A DNA stretch of 64,000 nt from Pedobacter faecalis (lineage in GTDB: Bacteria; Bacteroidota; Bacteroidia; Sphingobacteriales; Sphingobacteriaceae), in assembly GCF_030182585.1 (NCBI RefSeq), contig NZ_JARXOW010000001.1, positions 806,001 through 870,000 on the forward strand. Reading direction: 5' to 3'. Made by a program: the position numbers and the translations under genes. Under the pieces are notes generated by a model. That model had not been told where the DNA came from. It searched no databases and saw only the letters and a list, made by a program, of their open reading frames with translations. Shown here in pieces: positions 50,979-59,444 of the stretch. Position 1 is the first letter of the stretch. Each line of letters opens with the position of its first letter.

Positions 50979-51230
50979 CGGGGTCCGTTCCTCCATGCGC
51001 TATGTTCCTGAGAAAGACAAGAAGGCCGTAATGGCCGATATGAAACCGATCTATCAGGCAAATAACGAACAGCATTAAAAACATCAGCAAGAAATGGACG
51101 ATGCCAATCCATAACTGGGGACTGGCATTCTCCCAACTTTATATTAAATTTGGTGACAGAATTCTTCAGGAGAACAGAGGCTTCTGAGAGACGTTAATTT
51201 AGAACTGACACAGTTCACGTTACACTCCCC
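50979..51230 (+). mobile_element. IS256-family transposase remnant
   Basis: Two pieces of an IS256-type transposase are joined with an internal deletion. The first piece reads SSMRYVPEKDKKAVMADMKP then IYQANNEQH before a stop at 51078. A second frame over the same end reads NSIKNISKKWTMPIHNW then GLAFSQLYIKFGDRI, which is the C-terminal KKWT-PI-NW region of the family. It is followed at about 51200-51230 by GACACAGTTCACGTTACACT, a likely degenerate terminal repeat. About 80% of the transposase is missing, so it is inactive. No other gene is seen in 50923-51260. Confidence 0.75.
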
Positions 51231-51260
51231 CATACTTGTTTATATTAATTTTACTAAAAA

Positions 51261-51515
51261 ATGAGCTTCACGATGAAATTTAAATTATTCATTAATTTGT
51301 ACCTCACGCTACTGATTGTAACGCTCGGGAGCATACACTTTTTATCGGAATATAGAGGCTTGAAGTACAATATTAAAGCCTCGATTTTTGGATTTTCGTT
51401 CTACCCAACACTGTGGACGTTTCTTTTCACAATATTAGTTACAATTGTAGCTGTGTTTGTCACAGTCAGATTGTATACAATCCTGTACAAACGCAATCGT
51501 AAAGACAATTTGTGA
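51261..51515 (+). CDS. Small membrane protein with two transmembrane segments
   Basis: An 84-residue AT-rich frame encoding two hydrophobic helices (LFINLYLTLLIVTLGSIHFL and LWTFLFTILVTIVAVFVTV) with a basic C-terminal tail (YKRNRKDNL). It starts 30 nt after the IS remnant. The orderly membrane pattern suggests a real gene, but no family is recognised. The following 194 nt up to 51709 show nothing clear. Confidence 0.5.
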   Translation: MSFTMKFKLFINLYLTLLIVTLGSIHFLSEYRGLKYNIKASIFGFSFYPTLWTFLFTILVTIVAVFVTVRLYTILYKRNRKDNL

Positions 51516-51709
51516 ATAAGAACCGTAACCCTTCCAAAATCTCGGACTGTTTGAGTGACGAAAAACGTAGCAATTTTCCGTTACCAAACAAATCATCTTA
51601 TAGATAAATCAAATATACCACTGCACAGATGCCCATTTCGACTGGGGTACCAGGTGATTTGCCATTCTGATTTGTAATTGTGATTTTATATAACCAAATC
51701 CGAATAAAC

Positions 51710-52165
51710 TTAACCCTCATAAGTAATGAACAGTTGAGGTTTGTTCAGTCTTTCGATAAGCCCATCGCTTTCTAGACGGAAAAGCGGCAGCCGGATATTT
51801 TCCGGTGTAGCTAAATTCTTAAAATTGTCAGCGAAGAACAACTCACCACGAGAAGATCCCAAAGAATGAATTTTAATCCACAAATAACGGTAGTCTGAAG
51901 GCAAAAACCTAACTCCCCCCACCCTCAACTTCTTCAAATTCCTTGCAAACGTATCCGGATCCATGTTCAGAAAATCAGCGAGGAGCGACTTAGCGCTCAC
52001 CTCGAAAAGCCTGGGTCTGGCTTCATAAAGCCTCTTGGTTTGCTTAAAGGTATCGAGGCGCATATCCATGGTATGTTGCTGCCGTTTTCTAACGTGCTGA
52101 TCGCGCAGGCATTCAATAATCTGCTCCGTATCCCGAAATTTATGTTTTAATATGGCCAGATTATA
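51710..52165 (-). pseudogene. Truncated Crp/Fnr-like gene copy
   Basis: Positions about 51940-52165 are nearly identical to the 3' half of the intact Crp-like gene at 53473-54075; both encode RLYEARPRLFEVSAKSLLAD then FLNMDPDTFARNLK. The cyclic-nucleotide-like domain is missing: homology breaks at 52165, where a DUF6266-type terminator scar begins. The other end differs too, since the frame runs on for about 70 residues (GGVRFLPSDYRYLWIKIHSL and beyond) instead of stopping. It is a recombination product and is unlikely to function. Confidence 0.75.
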
Positions 52166-52206
52166 GATTATGGAGAGCGGCGCCCGGAGGGTGCCGCTTC
52201 ATTCAG
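52164..52206 (+). repeat. DUF6266 terminator scar (left boundary of PEGA cargo)
   Basis: This short stretch matches the terminator region after DUF6266 copy D (60541-60580), including the hairpin AGCGGC-GCCC-GGA-GGGT-GCCGCT at 52176-52198 and the following TCATTC. It joins the truncated Crp-like copy on its left to the PEGA gene on its right. Confidence 0.8.
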
Positions 52207-52215
52207 GTTTAATAC

Positions 52216-53277
52216 CTATTCGTTCCTGAACAGAATATCCAGTTCATATTTCTTATCATAAGCCTCGTGGATGATATAACTGATCATCGGTTTTGAGCCA
52301 ACAGGGGAAATAACGATGCCATCACCAGAACTTGCTCTAACAAATGCCAAATTAGTTTCTGCTTTGATTTTAGTTAGGATTTCCTGCCGGGCACGATCAG
52401 CACTTTCATAATCGCCAAATCTGCTGATACAAAAGGCATAGTTTTTAACAGAACCATCTCCATCTACATCAAAAGATTTTGAACCAGCATTTTGAGTCTT
52501 TTTATTGAGAATATCTTTAGCCACATAAAAAACACGGCCTTGAAATCTCATACGTTTAAGAGATGTAGAAGCTTCAGGATTTAATTTAAAAAACTCATCA
52601 ACGCTCAGTCCGACCTTAAATTTGTATTTTTCACGCAATTCTTCTAAGTATTTCGCTGCCCTCTCTTTTTGATTACGCTCTGCTATGATGTCAGACGCCT
52701 TAAACTCACCGTTGATCATATTTACGAAGACGTTGGTCGTATTTCCTTCCACAATATTGATTCTCTCCTTGACAATCTTGTTTCCAAACGACAGTTCGAT
52801 GTCATAGCTGCCTTCTGGAATGTCATCTGCCAGCCACTCATCTTTTGTTTTGGGCATATTCCTGATTCCCTCGATGGATGGAATAGAAATTTTTATTTCG
52901 ATTGGTACAGACTGGATCACCAGCTTTCCCGTTGGCAATTTTGCCTGGTTTTCAGTCACGCCGCTATTTCCCTGCTCAGAAATGGTAACCGTATGCTTAA
53001 CGAACGGCTTAACCTTATAGGCAAATACCTCTTTGGCCTTAACACTTATATTTTCTTCAAACGGAGCATAGCCTTTCTTGACAATTTTTATCCGGTGCGT
53101 ACCGGCACTAACGTTTTCGATAATGTATCCATTAAATTCAGCCGTTGTTATTCCCTTGAACTCGTTGTTCAAATAAACAGATAGGTTAGGTTCGCCATTG
53201 ACCTGAATATAGCTGTTTTGCGCAAAAACTGTATTCAATCCGATAACTGAAAAGAGCAGAATAAGAAGATTTTTCAT
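52216..53277 (-). CDS. PEGA-domain exported protein
   Basis: A 353-residue protein with a signal peptide (ILLFSVIGLNTVFAQ). Residues about 20-90 form a PEGA-like domain (LSVYLNNEFKGITTAEFNGY; VSAGTHRIKIVKKGYAPF), and a second carrier-like beta region follows (DDIPEGSYDIELSFGNKIVK). The C-terminal 120 residues are separate and unrecognised (EKYKFKVGLSVDEFFKLNPE). PEGA domains are surface-associated and occur in envelope proteins. The gene is AT-rich and lies between DUF6266 scars and two Crp-like copies, so it is probably imported cargo. Confidence 0.7.
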   Translation of the reverse strand: MKNLLILLFSVIGLNTVFAQNSYIQVNGEPNLSVYLNNEFKGITTAEFNGYIIENVSAGTHRIKIVKKGYAPFEENISVKAKEVFAYKVKPFVKHTVTISEQGNSGVTENQAKLPTGKLVIQSVPIEIKISIPSIEGIRNMPKTKDEWLADDIPEGSYDIELSFGNKIVKERINIVEGNTTNVFVNMINGEFKASDIIAERNQKERAAKYLEELREKYKFKVGLSVDEFFKLNPEASTSLKRMRFQGRVFYVAKDILNKKTQNAGSKSFDVDGDGSVKNYAFCISRFGDYESADRARQEILTKIKAETNLAFVRASSGDGIVISPVGSKPMISYIIHEAYDKKYELDILFRNE

Positions 53278-53337
53278 CTTGAAGTGTTAATGGCCATCAA
53301 TATAGTAATAAAAATAGATTGTTTGTTGAGTGATGGA

Positions 53338-53408
53338 AGCCCGGAAGGGTAAGGTATGTAACGCCACCGAACGTTTCGGGCGATACCGTTCATGGGTACT
53401 TGCAGTTT
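53338..53408 (+). repeat. DUF6266 coding scar (right boundary of PEGA cargo)
   Basis: A degenerate piece of a DUF6266 C-terminal coding region with an internal deletion. The first part resembles the codons for KGKFVT in copy D. The second part, 53376-53406, is a 31-bp exact match to 60436-60466. Homology stops at about 53408 before the intact Crp-like gene. Confidence 0.8.
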
Positions 53409-53472
53409 TATATGACCGCATTCCCCAGCCCATCGTGAAAATAATTGATCATGTCGGAGAAAACCGACAAAA

Positions 53473-54075
53473 TCAGCCCTTCAACCTCTTCAAATTTCTT
53501 GCAAAAGTATCCGGATCCATATTCAGAAAATCAGCGAGGAGCGACTTAGCGCTCACCTCAAAAAGCCTGGGCCTCGCTTCATAGAGCCTCTTGGTTTGTC
53601 TGAATGTGCCGAGCCGCATATCCATGGTATGCTGCAACCGTTTTCTAATGTGCTGGTCGCGCAGGCATTCAATAATCTGCTCCGTCTCCCGAAATTCATG
53701 TTTTAATATGGCTAGATTGTAGGCCGAAAGACCAATGCATTCGCAGGTTTCCAGCGCTTCAATAATGGCTTCAGAAGGCTTTCCGCTAAAAATACCCGGA
53801 CTGGTAAATACGGCATCTCCATCATCCCAAAACCAGGTCGTGTTGATGCCGCGTGGATTTTCTTTAACGGTTTTTTCAGACATTACCCCTGAATGTATGA
53901 ACAGTAAGGTCGACTGGGTTTCGCGGTAATGCTGTACAATATCGCCCTTTCGGTATACCGGGTAAGTGACCAGATCCTGGAGGCGACTGATGAAAAAAGG
54001 ACTGAGTGTGTGAAATTTCTGCATGAGCTGGATCATGCCAATAAAAGCTGATGGATATTTCATATGTTGGGTCAT
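53473..54075 (-). CDS. Crp/Fnr family regulator (intact copy)
   Basis: A 200-residue Crp-like protein. The N-terminal effector domain is visible (RKGDIVQHYRETQSTLLFIH; SGVMSEKTVKEN), followed by a dimer helix (ECLRDQHIRKRLQHTMDMRL) and a reduced DNA-binding region (SAKSLLADFLNMDPDTFARN). It lacks the usual full-length winged helix, as is common in Bacteroidota Crp-like proteins. It is followed 4 nt upstream on the same strand by a second Crp-like gene. Its 3' half is duplicated at 51940-52165. Confidence 0.85.
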   Translation of the reverse strand: MTQHMKYPSAFIGMIQLMQKFHTLSPFFISRLQDLVTYPVYRKGDIVQHYRETQSTLLFIHSGVMSEKTVKENPRGINTTWFWDDGDAVFTSPGIFSGKPSEAIIEALETCECIGLSAYNLAILKHEFRETEQIIECLRDQHIRKRLQHTMDMRLGTFRQTKRLYEARPRLFEVSAKSLLADFLNMDPDTFARNLKRLKG

Positions 54076-54079
54076 AATA

Positions 54080-54691
54080 CTAAGCTGAAAACAACATTTT
54101 CCTGTATCTTAATAAAGTTCTGCGCGACACCTGCAGGTAGGCCGACAGGATATCATCGAAACGGAAAAACCTGACGGCGCGCAACATCGGGAATAGTTTA
54201 TAAAAACAGTCTACTTTCGTTTCCCGCTCCCGGGAGCATAGGAAGTTACGGCGCTGTTCGTGCAACTGGTCGTAATAGTTTACTGCCGCGTTCAAGGCCA
54301 TTTGCAGATTTGGATATGCTTCGGCCAGCACCAAACACTTTTGAAAGTTAAGCTCCAGCAGCAGGCTGCCGCTAAGGGAAACGAGCGTAACCGGCGAAGG
54401 TTCATGTTCCAGGAAACTCCTGAAAATCACGATTTCGCCTTCCCGGTAAATCCGGGTCACGTACCTCAGCATATCCAGGTCTTCATACCAGGCCACCACA
54501 GTGCCGCGCACGATATAAAAAAAGCGGTCGTCGGTTTTCCCCTGCTTCAGCAAGGTAGTCTTTACGCGGACATTCAATTCCGTCATATGATCCCAAAGGG
54601 CCGTCTCCAGCCCGGCAGCCAGGAAGAGGTCGGCATCCAGGCTGCGCAGATGCTCCATGAATTTTTTAAAAGGTTTTTGTATAGTCAGCAT
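54080..54691 (-). CDS. Crp/Fnr-like regulator (second gene)
   Basis: A 203-residue Crp-like protein. The effector domain reads LLKQGKTDDRFFYIVRGTVV then AWYEDLDMLRYVTRIYREGE and IVIFRSFLEHEPSPVTLVSL. The C-terminal helix-turn-helix is shortened (FDDILSAYLQVSRRTLLRYR). It directly precedes the gene at 53473 (4-nt spacing), so the two proteins may form a heterodimer or a tandem pair. No cyclase is nearby, and the ligand is unknown. The region 54692-54891 upstream holds no gene that I can support. Confidence 0.82.
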   Translation of the reverse strand: MLTIQKPFKKFMEHLRSLDADLFLAAGLETALWDHMTELNVRVKTTLLKQGKTDDRFFYIVRGTVVAWYEDLDMLRYVTRIYREGEIVIFRSFLEHEPSPVTLVSLSGSLLLELNFQKCLVLAEAYPNLQMALNAAVNYYDQLHEQRRNFLCSRERETKVDCFYKLFPMLRAVRFFRFDDILSAYLQVSRRTLLRYRKMLFSA

Positions 54692-54891
54692 ATATCTGGT
54701 TTAGTTGAGGGTCAAAGTTGAGGAGCCATTTCCTGCAAATCCAGTGGAAAAAGCCGACAAAAGTCGTATCACCGTACCGATAGTTGTCGGCCGCCCTGCA
54801 GCCTCCATGCCCCTACCTTGTTCGGGAATAGTCTGGGTCTGGTCTGGGCTTTGTTCGCAAAACAGGGTACCTTTTGTGGACAAGTGTTGGA

Positions 54892-56385
54892 TTAAGCCCC
54901 CATTAAGCCCGAACCTGGTGGAGAGAGTTCCCGCATGAACTTCTCCTGAAGCACCTTGGCGGCGATCTGGGCTTCCTGGATTTCCCATGATCCAAAGCCC
55001 AAACGGACTTTAGAGACGCCTGGCTGAGGCCTGGCACCATCCGGGTGATAAGGAATCTCGCGGTTGGCCCGAACGATCAGATCCATCGATTCCTGCAGGT
55101 TTTTATCGCTGTGAAAGTCGAGCCATAAACTGAGGCCGCTCGAGGGTTTGATCATGTGCACCCCGAGGTGCAGGTAATTGTCCATTTCCATCCAAACCTG
55201 TTCCAGATGGGCTTTCTTAGCGATCTTCATGCGATTGATATAGGCAAATACTTTCCTTGTGCTGAACAGATCGGCAATGATTCTTTCCTGGAGGAGATCG
55301 CGGAATTCAAACTTTTGCTTAGGCACGGCCTTGAGCAGTTCGATAAACCCGGGGGCCGCCACAACGGTACGGATCTGCTGCATATAGGGCGTAAGCAGAC
55401 TCAAAGCGCCGATGTAAATGACGTGACCGCCATGATCGTACCTAACCATCTCTTCGAAAGGTTTGCTTTCATACCAGAATTCGTGGTAATCATCCTCTTC
55501 AACAATATAGAAACCATAAGATCTGGCCAGATGGATGAGCGCAGCGCATTGTTCGGGCTTCAGATGACTGCTTTCCGGAAAACTGCATTGCGGGCGCAGG
55601 TAGAGCATTTTAATTTTGTTATGCTGCAGGAATCTTTCCAGATCCTCCACGAAAGAAGGGCGGGACATATCCAATGAATGACACACCACACCGGTTTCCT
55701 GCAAAACACCATGAAGCAGGATATCCTGCGGGGAGGTGTTTACCACCACATCAGCGGGACGCAGTAAGGTTTTCGTCACCGCATCAAGCGCCTGCCCCCT
55801 GCCCAGTATGACATCCAGGCAAGGCCCGGAAATCGAAAATTTCCTGATCACATCGAGATAGTGTAAAACGGATGCTTTAAGTGCCGCACCTTCCAGGTCC
55901 CTTACCCGATCGATCTGGTTCATGCTCTGGTATCTCTTCACATGCTGATTCATAAAATGGTGGTAGTGCCAAACGGGCGCGTACTCCGGTCCCGGCGTGT
56001 CGAACCCTATGGTTGAGAAGTTGGGCGTTGGCGCCGTCTTAACGCTGCTAATTCCATTAAGCGGAGAAATATACACCGGAAGTTTATCTAAAATTCTCCT
56101 AGGTTTATAAAGTTTCTCATGCCCCGGAAAGGTCTCCGACACAAATGTTCCGCGACCGGCAATCGTACAAATCCAGCCCTCCTCCGTAAGCAAACGATAA
56201 ACTTTCAGCGCAGTGTTTCTGTGCATACGGTTCCAGGCACTCATCTGCCGGTTTGAAGGCAAAGGCGCTTTCGGAAGAAGCACACCATCCAATATTTTTC
56301 CTTTTATAAATCTGTAGACCTGGTCGATATAGGATCCCTCGACAAGTCCTTCAATAGTCCAAAAGCTTTGGTTCAGTTTCGGCAT
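54892..56385 (-). CDS. MocR-like GntR regulator lacking the PLP lysine
   Basis: A 497-residue protein with an N-terminal GntR winged helix (YIDQVYRFIKGKILDGVLLP; MHRNTALKVYRLLTEEGWIC) and an aminotransferase-like domain. The PLP-ring acid region is kept (FYIVEEDDYHEFWYESKP), but the expected SK motif is replaced: VIYIGALSLLTPYMQQIRTV has SL where the 27296 homologue has YIGTMSKIVAPALRLGF. The PLP Schiff-base lysine and the LR motif are therefore lost, so the domain cannot bind PLP in the usual way. It may bind another ligand. Its neighbours are Crp-like genes and the DUF6266 island. Confidence 0.85.
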   Translation of the reverse strand: MPKLNQSFWTIEGLVEGSYIDQVYRFIKGKILDGVLLPKAPLPSNRQMSAWNRMHRNTALKVYRLLTEEGWICTIAGRGTFVSETFPGHEKLYKPRRILDKLPVYISPLNGISSVKTAPTPNFSTIGFDTPGPEYAPVWHYHHFMNQHVKRYQSMNQIDRVRDLEGAALKASVLHYLDVIRKFSISGPCLDVILGRGQALDAVTKTLLRPADVVVNTSPQDILLHGVLQETGVVCHSLDMSRPSFVEDLERFLQHNKIKMLYLRPQCSFPESSHLKPEQCAALIHLARSYGFYIVEEDDYHEFWYESKPFEEMVRYDHGGHVIYIGALSLLTPYMQQIRTVVAAPGFIELLKAVPKQKFEFRDLLQERIIADLFSTRKVFAYINRMKIAKKAHLEQVWMEMDNYLHLGVHMIKPSSGLSLWLDFHSDKNLQESMDLIVRANREIPYHPDGARPQPGVSKVRLGFGSWEIQEAQIAAKVLQEKFMRELSPPGSGLMGA

Positions 56386-56572
56386 AATAATTCAGTTTTT
56401 TTCTAAATAACTCACTTAATTGCATTAAAAGCAAATATTAACGACAATAATTTCAGATTAGAAAACTGTCACACCGATATAAAACATAAAGTGGCACACT
56501 AAACCTTATTTTTCTGTTTACGATATTTGAGCTCATCCTTATGTATGTATGAATTAACTTATCTATTGACGT

Positions 56573-57184
56573 ATGACGAATGCATTATCGACAACTAACG
56601 AAGTTCGAATAGCAGAGCTTTTCCTCTCCGCATTACTCCAGAAAAAAGACATATCGCCAGCAATGGCGAAAGATATTCTGAATTACACAACGCTGGGCTG
56701 GCTGGGCGACTACGGCCGTATCGAATATCCGGGACCGGCTGAAGACGGATGTCTGTGGTTTTCCCCAACCAGCATGGCCCATAGCTACACCTACGATCCG
56801 GAGCAGCAGCACACTTCGGGCACCCGCATTTACCAGCCTAAGGAAATCATCTTCAACAGCGACAGCCTGTTGTACGGTCTTAACCGAACGGATCATATAC
56901 AGACGATGAGTGCTGGCGAGTGGTTGAGCATCCCTTTTACCGATGTACGCGCCTTAATGACAACACACGGGGACATTAATAATGCAATACAAAAGCTCGC
57001 CGAAGAGGAAGACCGCTGTTTCCGCAGGCGTACAGCGCTTTTAAAACTTCACCCGCTTGAGCGCGTTGGCCGGTTTACAACCGAAAACGGCAGTTTTATC
57101 CGTTGTTCCACCCCGGAGTTACAAGCTATTCATGTAAATCTGCCGGTAAGCGAATATCGGGAGATTGTTGAAAAACAGGGCTAA
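56573..57184 (+). CDS. Crp-like effector-domain protein (divergent)
   Basis: A 203-residue protein that resembles the other Crp-like proteins here in order of elements: an N-terminal region ending in RIYQPKEIIFNSDSLLYGLN, a long helix (DINNAIQKLAEEEDRCFRRR), then LLKLHPLERVGRFTTENGSF and a weak C-terminal helix-turn-helix-like end (LQAIHVNLPVSEYREIVEKQ). DNA binding is uncertain. It is the first plus-strand gene of the island and is divergent from the MocR-like gene across 187 nt. Confidence 0.55.
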   Translation: MTNALSTTNEVRIAELFLSALLQKKDISPAMAKDILNYTTLGWLGDYGRIEYPGPAEDGCLWFSPTSMAHSYTYDPEQQHTSGTRIYQPKEIIFNSDSLLYGLNRTDHIQTMSAGEWLSIPFTDVRALMTTHGDINNAIQKLAEEEDRCFRRRTALLKLHPLERVGRFTTENGSFIRCSTPELQAIHVNLPVSEYREIVEKQG

Positions 57185-57222
57185 CTGTGACAAATGGCGT
57201 AGTTAGCCCTGAATGAGCACCA

Positions 57223-57230
57223 TAGTTTTG
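57223..57230 (+). promoter_or_regulatory. Candidate -7 element for the 57252 gene
   Basis: TAGTTTTG matches TAnnTTTG and lies 22 nt before the ATG at 57252, so the next genes may form their own unit. A -33 element is not clear. Confidence 0.4.
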
Positions 57231-57251
57231 CAGTATAAAAATTTATAATTT

Positions 57252-57866
57252 ATGAAAGAACAAGAAAAAACTTTAATTCATGGATCCATCCTTCACATCT
57301 TAGATTGGATGGCAAAAGAGTGTATGACATTTGGCCTCGCACGGGCTGTGCAGGAAGAATTAGCAGACATCAAAGACCTCATTGATCCCAACCCGTTTTT
57401 CAAGCCGGGCGGCGAGGGTGTTATTGGATTTCCGGGGGTGGACTGCCAGCTTTTGGCGCTTGTAGAGGATAAATTGGTGGTCAACGTCATGAACTCGGCA
57501 AAACGCATCATTGAGGCTAAAGAACATTTCTCCGCTATGGTAAACCAGGAACATATTAGCGATGCATTCAGCAAACTTCACTTCGCAATAGCCATCCAAA
57601 CGTTTGAAAATATACCAAACTTTGATACGGAAGATTCCACCGATGATCAGGGCAGGGTCTACGAATTCTACTACATGTTGTTGATGAAGCTGAACGTTTG
57701 CGCACATCAGTGCAAGCTTGGCAGGTTTGACGTGTTTGACGAAAGTGACCTGGCATTCGAAGAACATTTTTATGCATGGTATGAGATCGACATGGGCGAT
57801 TGTGAGGAAGGGAAATTGCTTACTAAACTTATGATAGATATATCGAACGACATGACCGCGTTTTGA
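57252..57866 (+). CDS. Acidic hypothetical protein of the DUF6266 island
   Basis: A 204-residue acidic cytoplasmic protein with helical pattern (ILHILDWMAKECMTFGLARA; HISDAFSKLHFAIAIQTFEN) and an acidic tail (MGDCEEGKLLTKLMIDIS). I do not recognise it. It begins with MKEQEKT, like the next gene (MKEQVLT), and sits 23 nt before it, so the two look like a pair. Confidence 0.6.
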   Translation: MKEQEKTLIHGSILHILDWMAKECMTFGLARAVQEELADIKDLIDPNPFFKPGGEGVIGFPGVDCQLLALVEDKLVVNVMNSAKRIIEAKEHFSAMVNQEHISDAFSKLHFAIAIQTFENIPNFDTEDSTDDQGRVYEFYYMLLMKLNVCAHQCKLGRFDVFDESDLAFEEHFYAWYEIDMGDCEEGKLLTKLMIDISNDMTAF

Positions 57867-57889
57867 GGTTTATTATTAAAAACGGGGCT

Positions 57890-58276
57890 ATGAAAGAACA
57901 AGTATTAACCATGAACATCAGGAAGCTTCGGCACCAGGTAGGCAAATTAAACCTGCGCACCGCCGAAGGCCTGTTTAAGATCAAAGAACTGGACTTACTC
58001 CTGCCCTTTCTGGGCCTAATGGAACAGTTGCGCCGGGCGCTCATTGCCGGTGGCGGAAGAAAAACGGTACTTCAGCTTGCCGACACACGCGGAAGCCGCT
58101 GGGACATGAACATCAACTGCGTAGAAGGTGAAGCCCGGATTGACGTTTCGTCTGTCCAAACCCCATTGCAGCAGGGAGCGCGAAATGCCTTCAGATGGCG
58201 CGGCACCATTGCCACACTCTGTATGTCCATTGCAGGGATGAACAAACATGTAAAGAAAGGAGGTTCGATGAGGTAG
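57890..58276 (+). CDS. Basic hypothetical protein of the DUF6266 island
   Basis: A 128-residue basic protein from the ATG at 57890, preferred over a TTG nine codons earlier. It has helical segments (MNIRKLRHQVGKLNLRTAEG) and a C-terminal basic part (QGARNAFRWRGTIATLCMSI; NKHVKKGGSMR). It is opposite in charge to the preceding acidic protein, which suggests that the two could bind each other; this is an inference from composition only. No named domain is recognised. Confidence 0.55.
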   Translation: MKEQVLTMNIRKLRHQVGKLNLRTAEGLFKIKELDLLLPFLGLMEQLRRALIAGGGRKTVLQLADTRGSRWDMNINCVEGEARIDVSSVQTPLQQGARNAFRWRGTIATLCMSIAGMNKHVKKGGSMR

Positions 58277-58363
58277 CCGATTTATCAAAAGAACAATATC
58301 AAAAGACTAAAAGTCGCCCCGGTACTTTAAACCAGGGAATTTCACCATTTCAACATAAGAAAA

Positions 58364-59011
58364 ATGGGAAAATATCTAAAAGGGATCCTGGGCTCATTCT
58401 CAGGACTGATTGGCACTGTGGTTGGTGCCAGCTGGAAAGGCATAGATTATATGCGCAGCAGACCAAAAAAATCAAATAAACCTGCTACGGAAGAGCAGCA
58501 GAAACAACGCGACACCTTTGCATTGGTAACCAGCTTTTTGCGGCCCATCACCGATGTGGTAAACCTCGGCTTCCAGGCCTACAACAAAGGTGAGACGCCT
58601 TATAATGCCGCGTTCAGCAGTATTATGGACAAAGCGATCACCGGTGTATATCCGGCCGTCGAAATCAACTATCCCCAGGTAGAACTGAGTCGTGGCAGTC
58701 TGCTCGACTGCCCGGAAATCAGCGTGGCGTCCGACGAGGAGTCGACACTGAGCCTTACCTGGGTAGATAATGCGCCCACTCCGGATAAGAACAGCAACGC
58801 CACGGATAAAATCAGCATCGTGGTATACAACCCGGTTAAAAACAAGTATGTCACGGCAATCAGTGTCGTGGCGCGCTCCACCGGCAGCTATGAGATGTCG
58901 CTACCGCTCAACTTCAGCGGCGACGAGGTTGCAGTTTGGGCTTTCTTTGCCGCAGCAAACGGCAAGAAAGTGAACGACAGCGTATTCCTCGGCGAAATAC
59001 CTGTAATGTAG
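58364..59011 (+). CDS. DUF6266 family protein (copy C)
   Basis: A 215-residue protein with all DUF6266 blocks: LKGILGSFSGLIGTVVGASW then KGIDYMRSRPKK at the N-terminus; QRDTFALVTSFLRPITDVVN, FNAAF-like PYNAAFSSIMDKAITGVYPA and INYPQVELSRGSL in the middle; ISIVVYNPVKNKYVTAISVV and LPLNFSGDEVAVWAFFAAAN then VFLGEIPVM at the end. It is followed by a strong terminator and then by the lysis-like genes. It has no signal peptide. Confidence 0.88.
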   Translation: MGKYLKGILGSFSGLIGTVVGASWKGIDYMRSRPKKSNKPATEEQQKQRDTFALVTSFLRPITDVVNLGFQAYNKGETPYNAAFSSIMDKAITGVYPAVEINYPQVELSRGSLLDCPEISVASDEESTLSLTWVDNAPTPDKNSNATDKISIVVYNPVKNKYVTAISVVARSTGSYEMSLPLNFSGDEVAVWAFFAAANGKKVNDSVFLGEIPVM

Positions 59012-59036
59012 GCTATCCCCTTTTTATAAGGGTACT

Positions 59037-59067
59037 GAAGGCGGCAGCATCCCGTTGCCGCCTTCTT
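59037..59067 (+). terminator. Intrinsic terminator after DUF6266 copy C
   Basis: A perfect 10-bp stem, GAAGGCGGCA/TGCCGCCTTC, with a 9-nt loop. It starts 25 nt after the stop codon and is followed by TT. The next gene starts only 18 nt later, so read-through or a separate start must supply the lysis genes. Confidence 0.8.
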
Positions 59068-59084
59068 AACTATAAATCAATAAT

Positions 59085-59444
59085 ATGAGAGAATTAAGTT
59101 TAAAAATGGCAGGCAGCATAAAGAAAGAGCATACCCTGCTGGGCGCCTTGTTGCTGTTGTGGGGGCTAAGTCCCAATATGATCCAGTTGCTAGACCATAC
59201 CGCGGGGCTGATTGATCAGAGCATCTGGATGCTGGTACTACTGGCCGTGATTTCCTTCCTGATGATGACCGGCCTGGCCTGGTGGCTATTGCAGCGATTC
59301 TGGACCGCCATGAAGTTACCTGCCCGGAGCAGGATGTTTGCACAATTTAACACCCTTGAACTATGGCAGCAGTTAAGTTTTTACTTTGCTTCCTTTGCCT
59401 TGCTTTTATTGGCAGCAACAGGAGCTTTGGTAGCCGTGTTGTAA
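59085..59444 (+). CDS. Holin-like small membrane protein
   Basis: A 119-residue protein with three hydrophobic segments: TLLGALLLLWGLSPNMIQLL (about residues 17-36), SIWMLVLLAVISFLMMTGLA (about 46-65) and FYFASFALLLLAATGALVAV (about 98-117). A short charged start (MRELSLKMAGSIKKEH) precedes them. Its size, membrane topology and overlap with the endolysin gene are those of a class I-like phage holin. There is no direct sequence match that I recognise, so the call is from context and topology. Confidence 0.6.
   Translation: MRELSLKMAGSIKKEHTLLGALLLLWGLSPNMIQLLDHTAGLIDQSIWMLVLLAVISFLMMTGLAWWLLQRFWTAMKLPARSRMFAQFNTLELWQQLSFYFASFALLLLAATGALVAVL

Noticed and set aside
53330..53584. An 84-residue plus-strand frame over the DUF6266/Crp junction
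   Set aside because: It crosses two unrelated scars and the end of the Crp-like gene; its start is a chance ATG.
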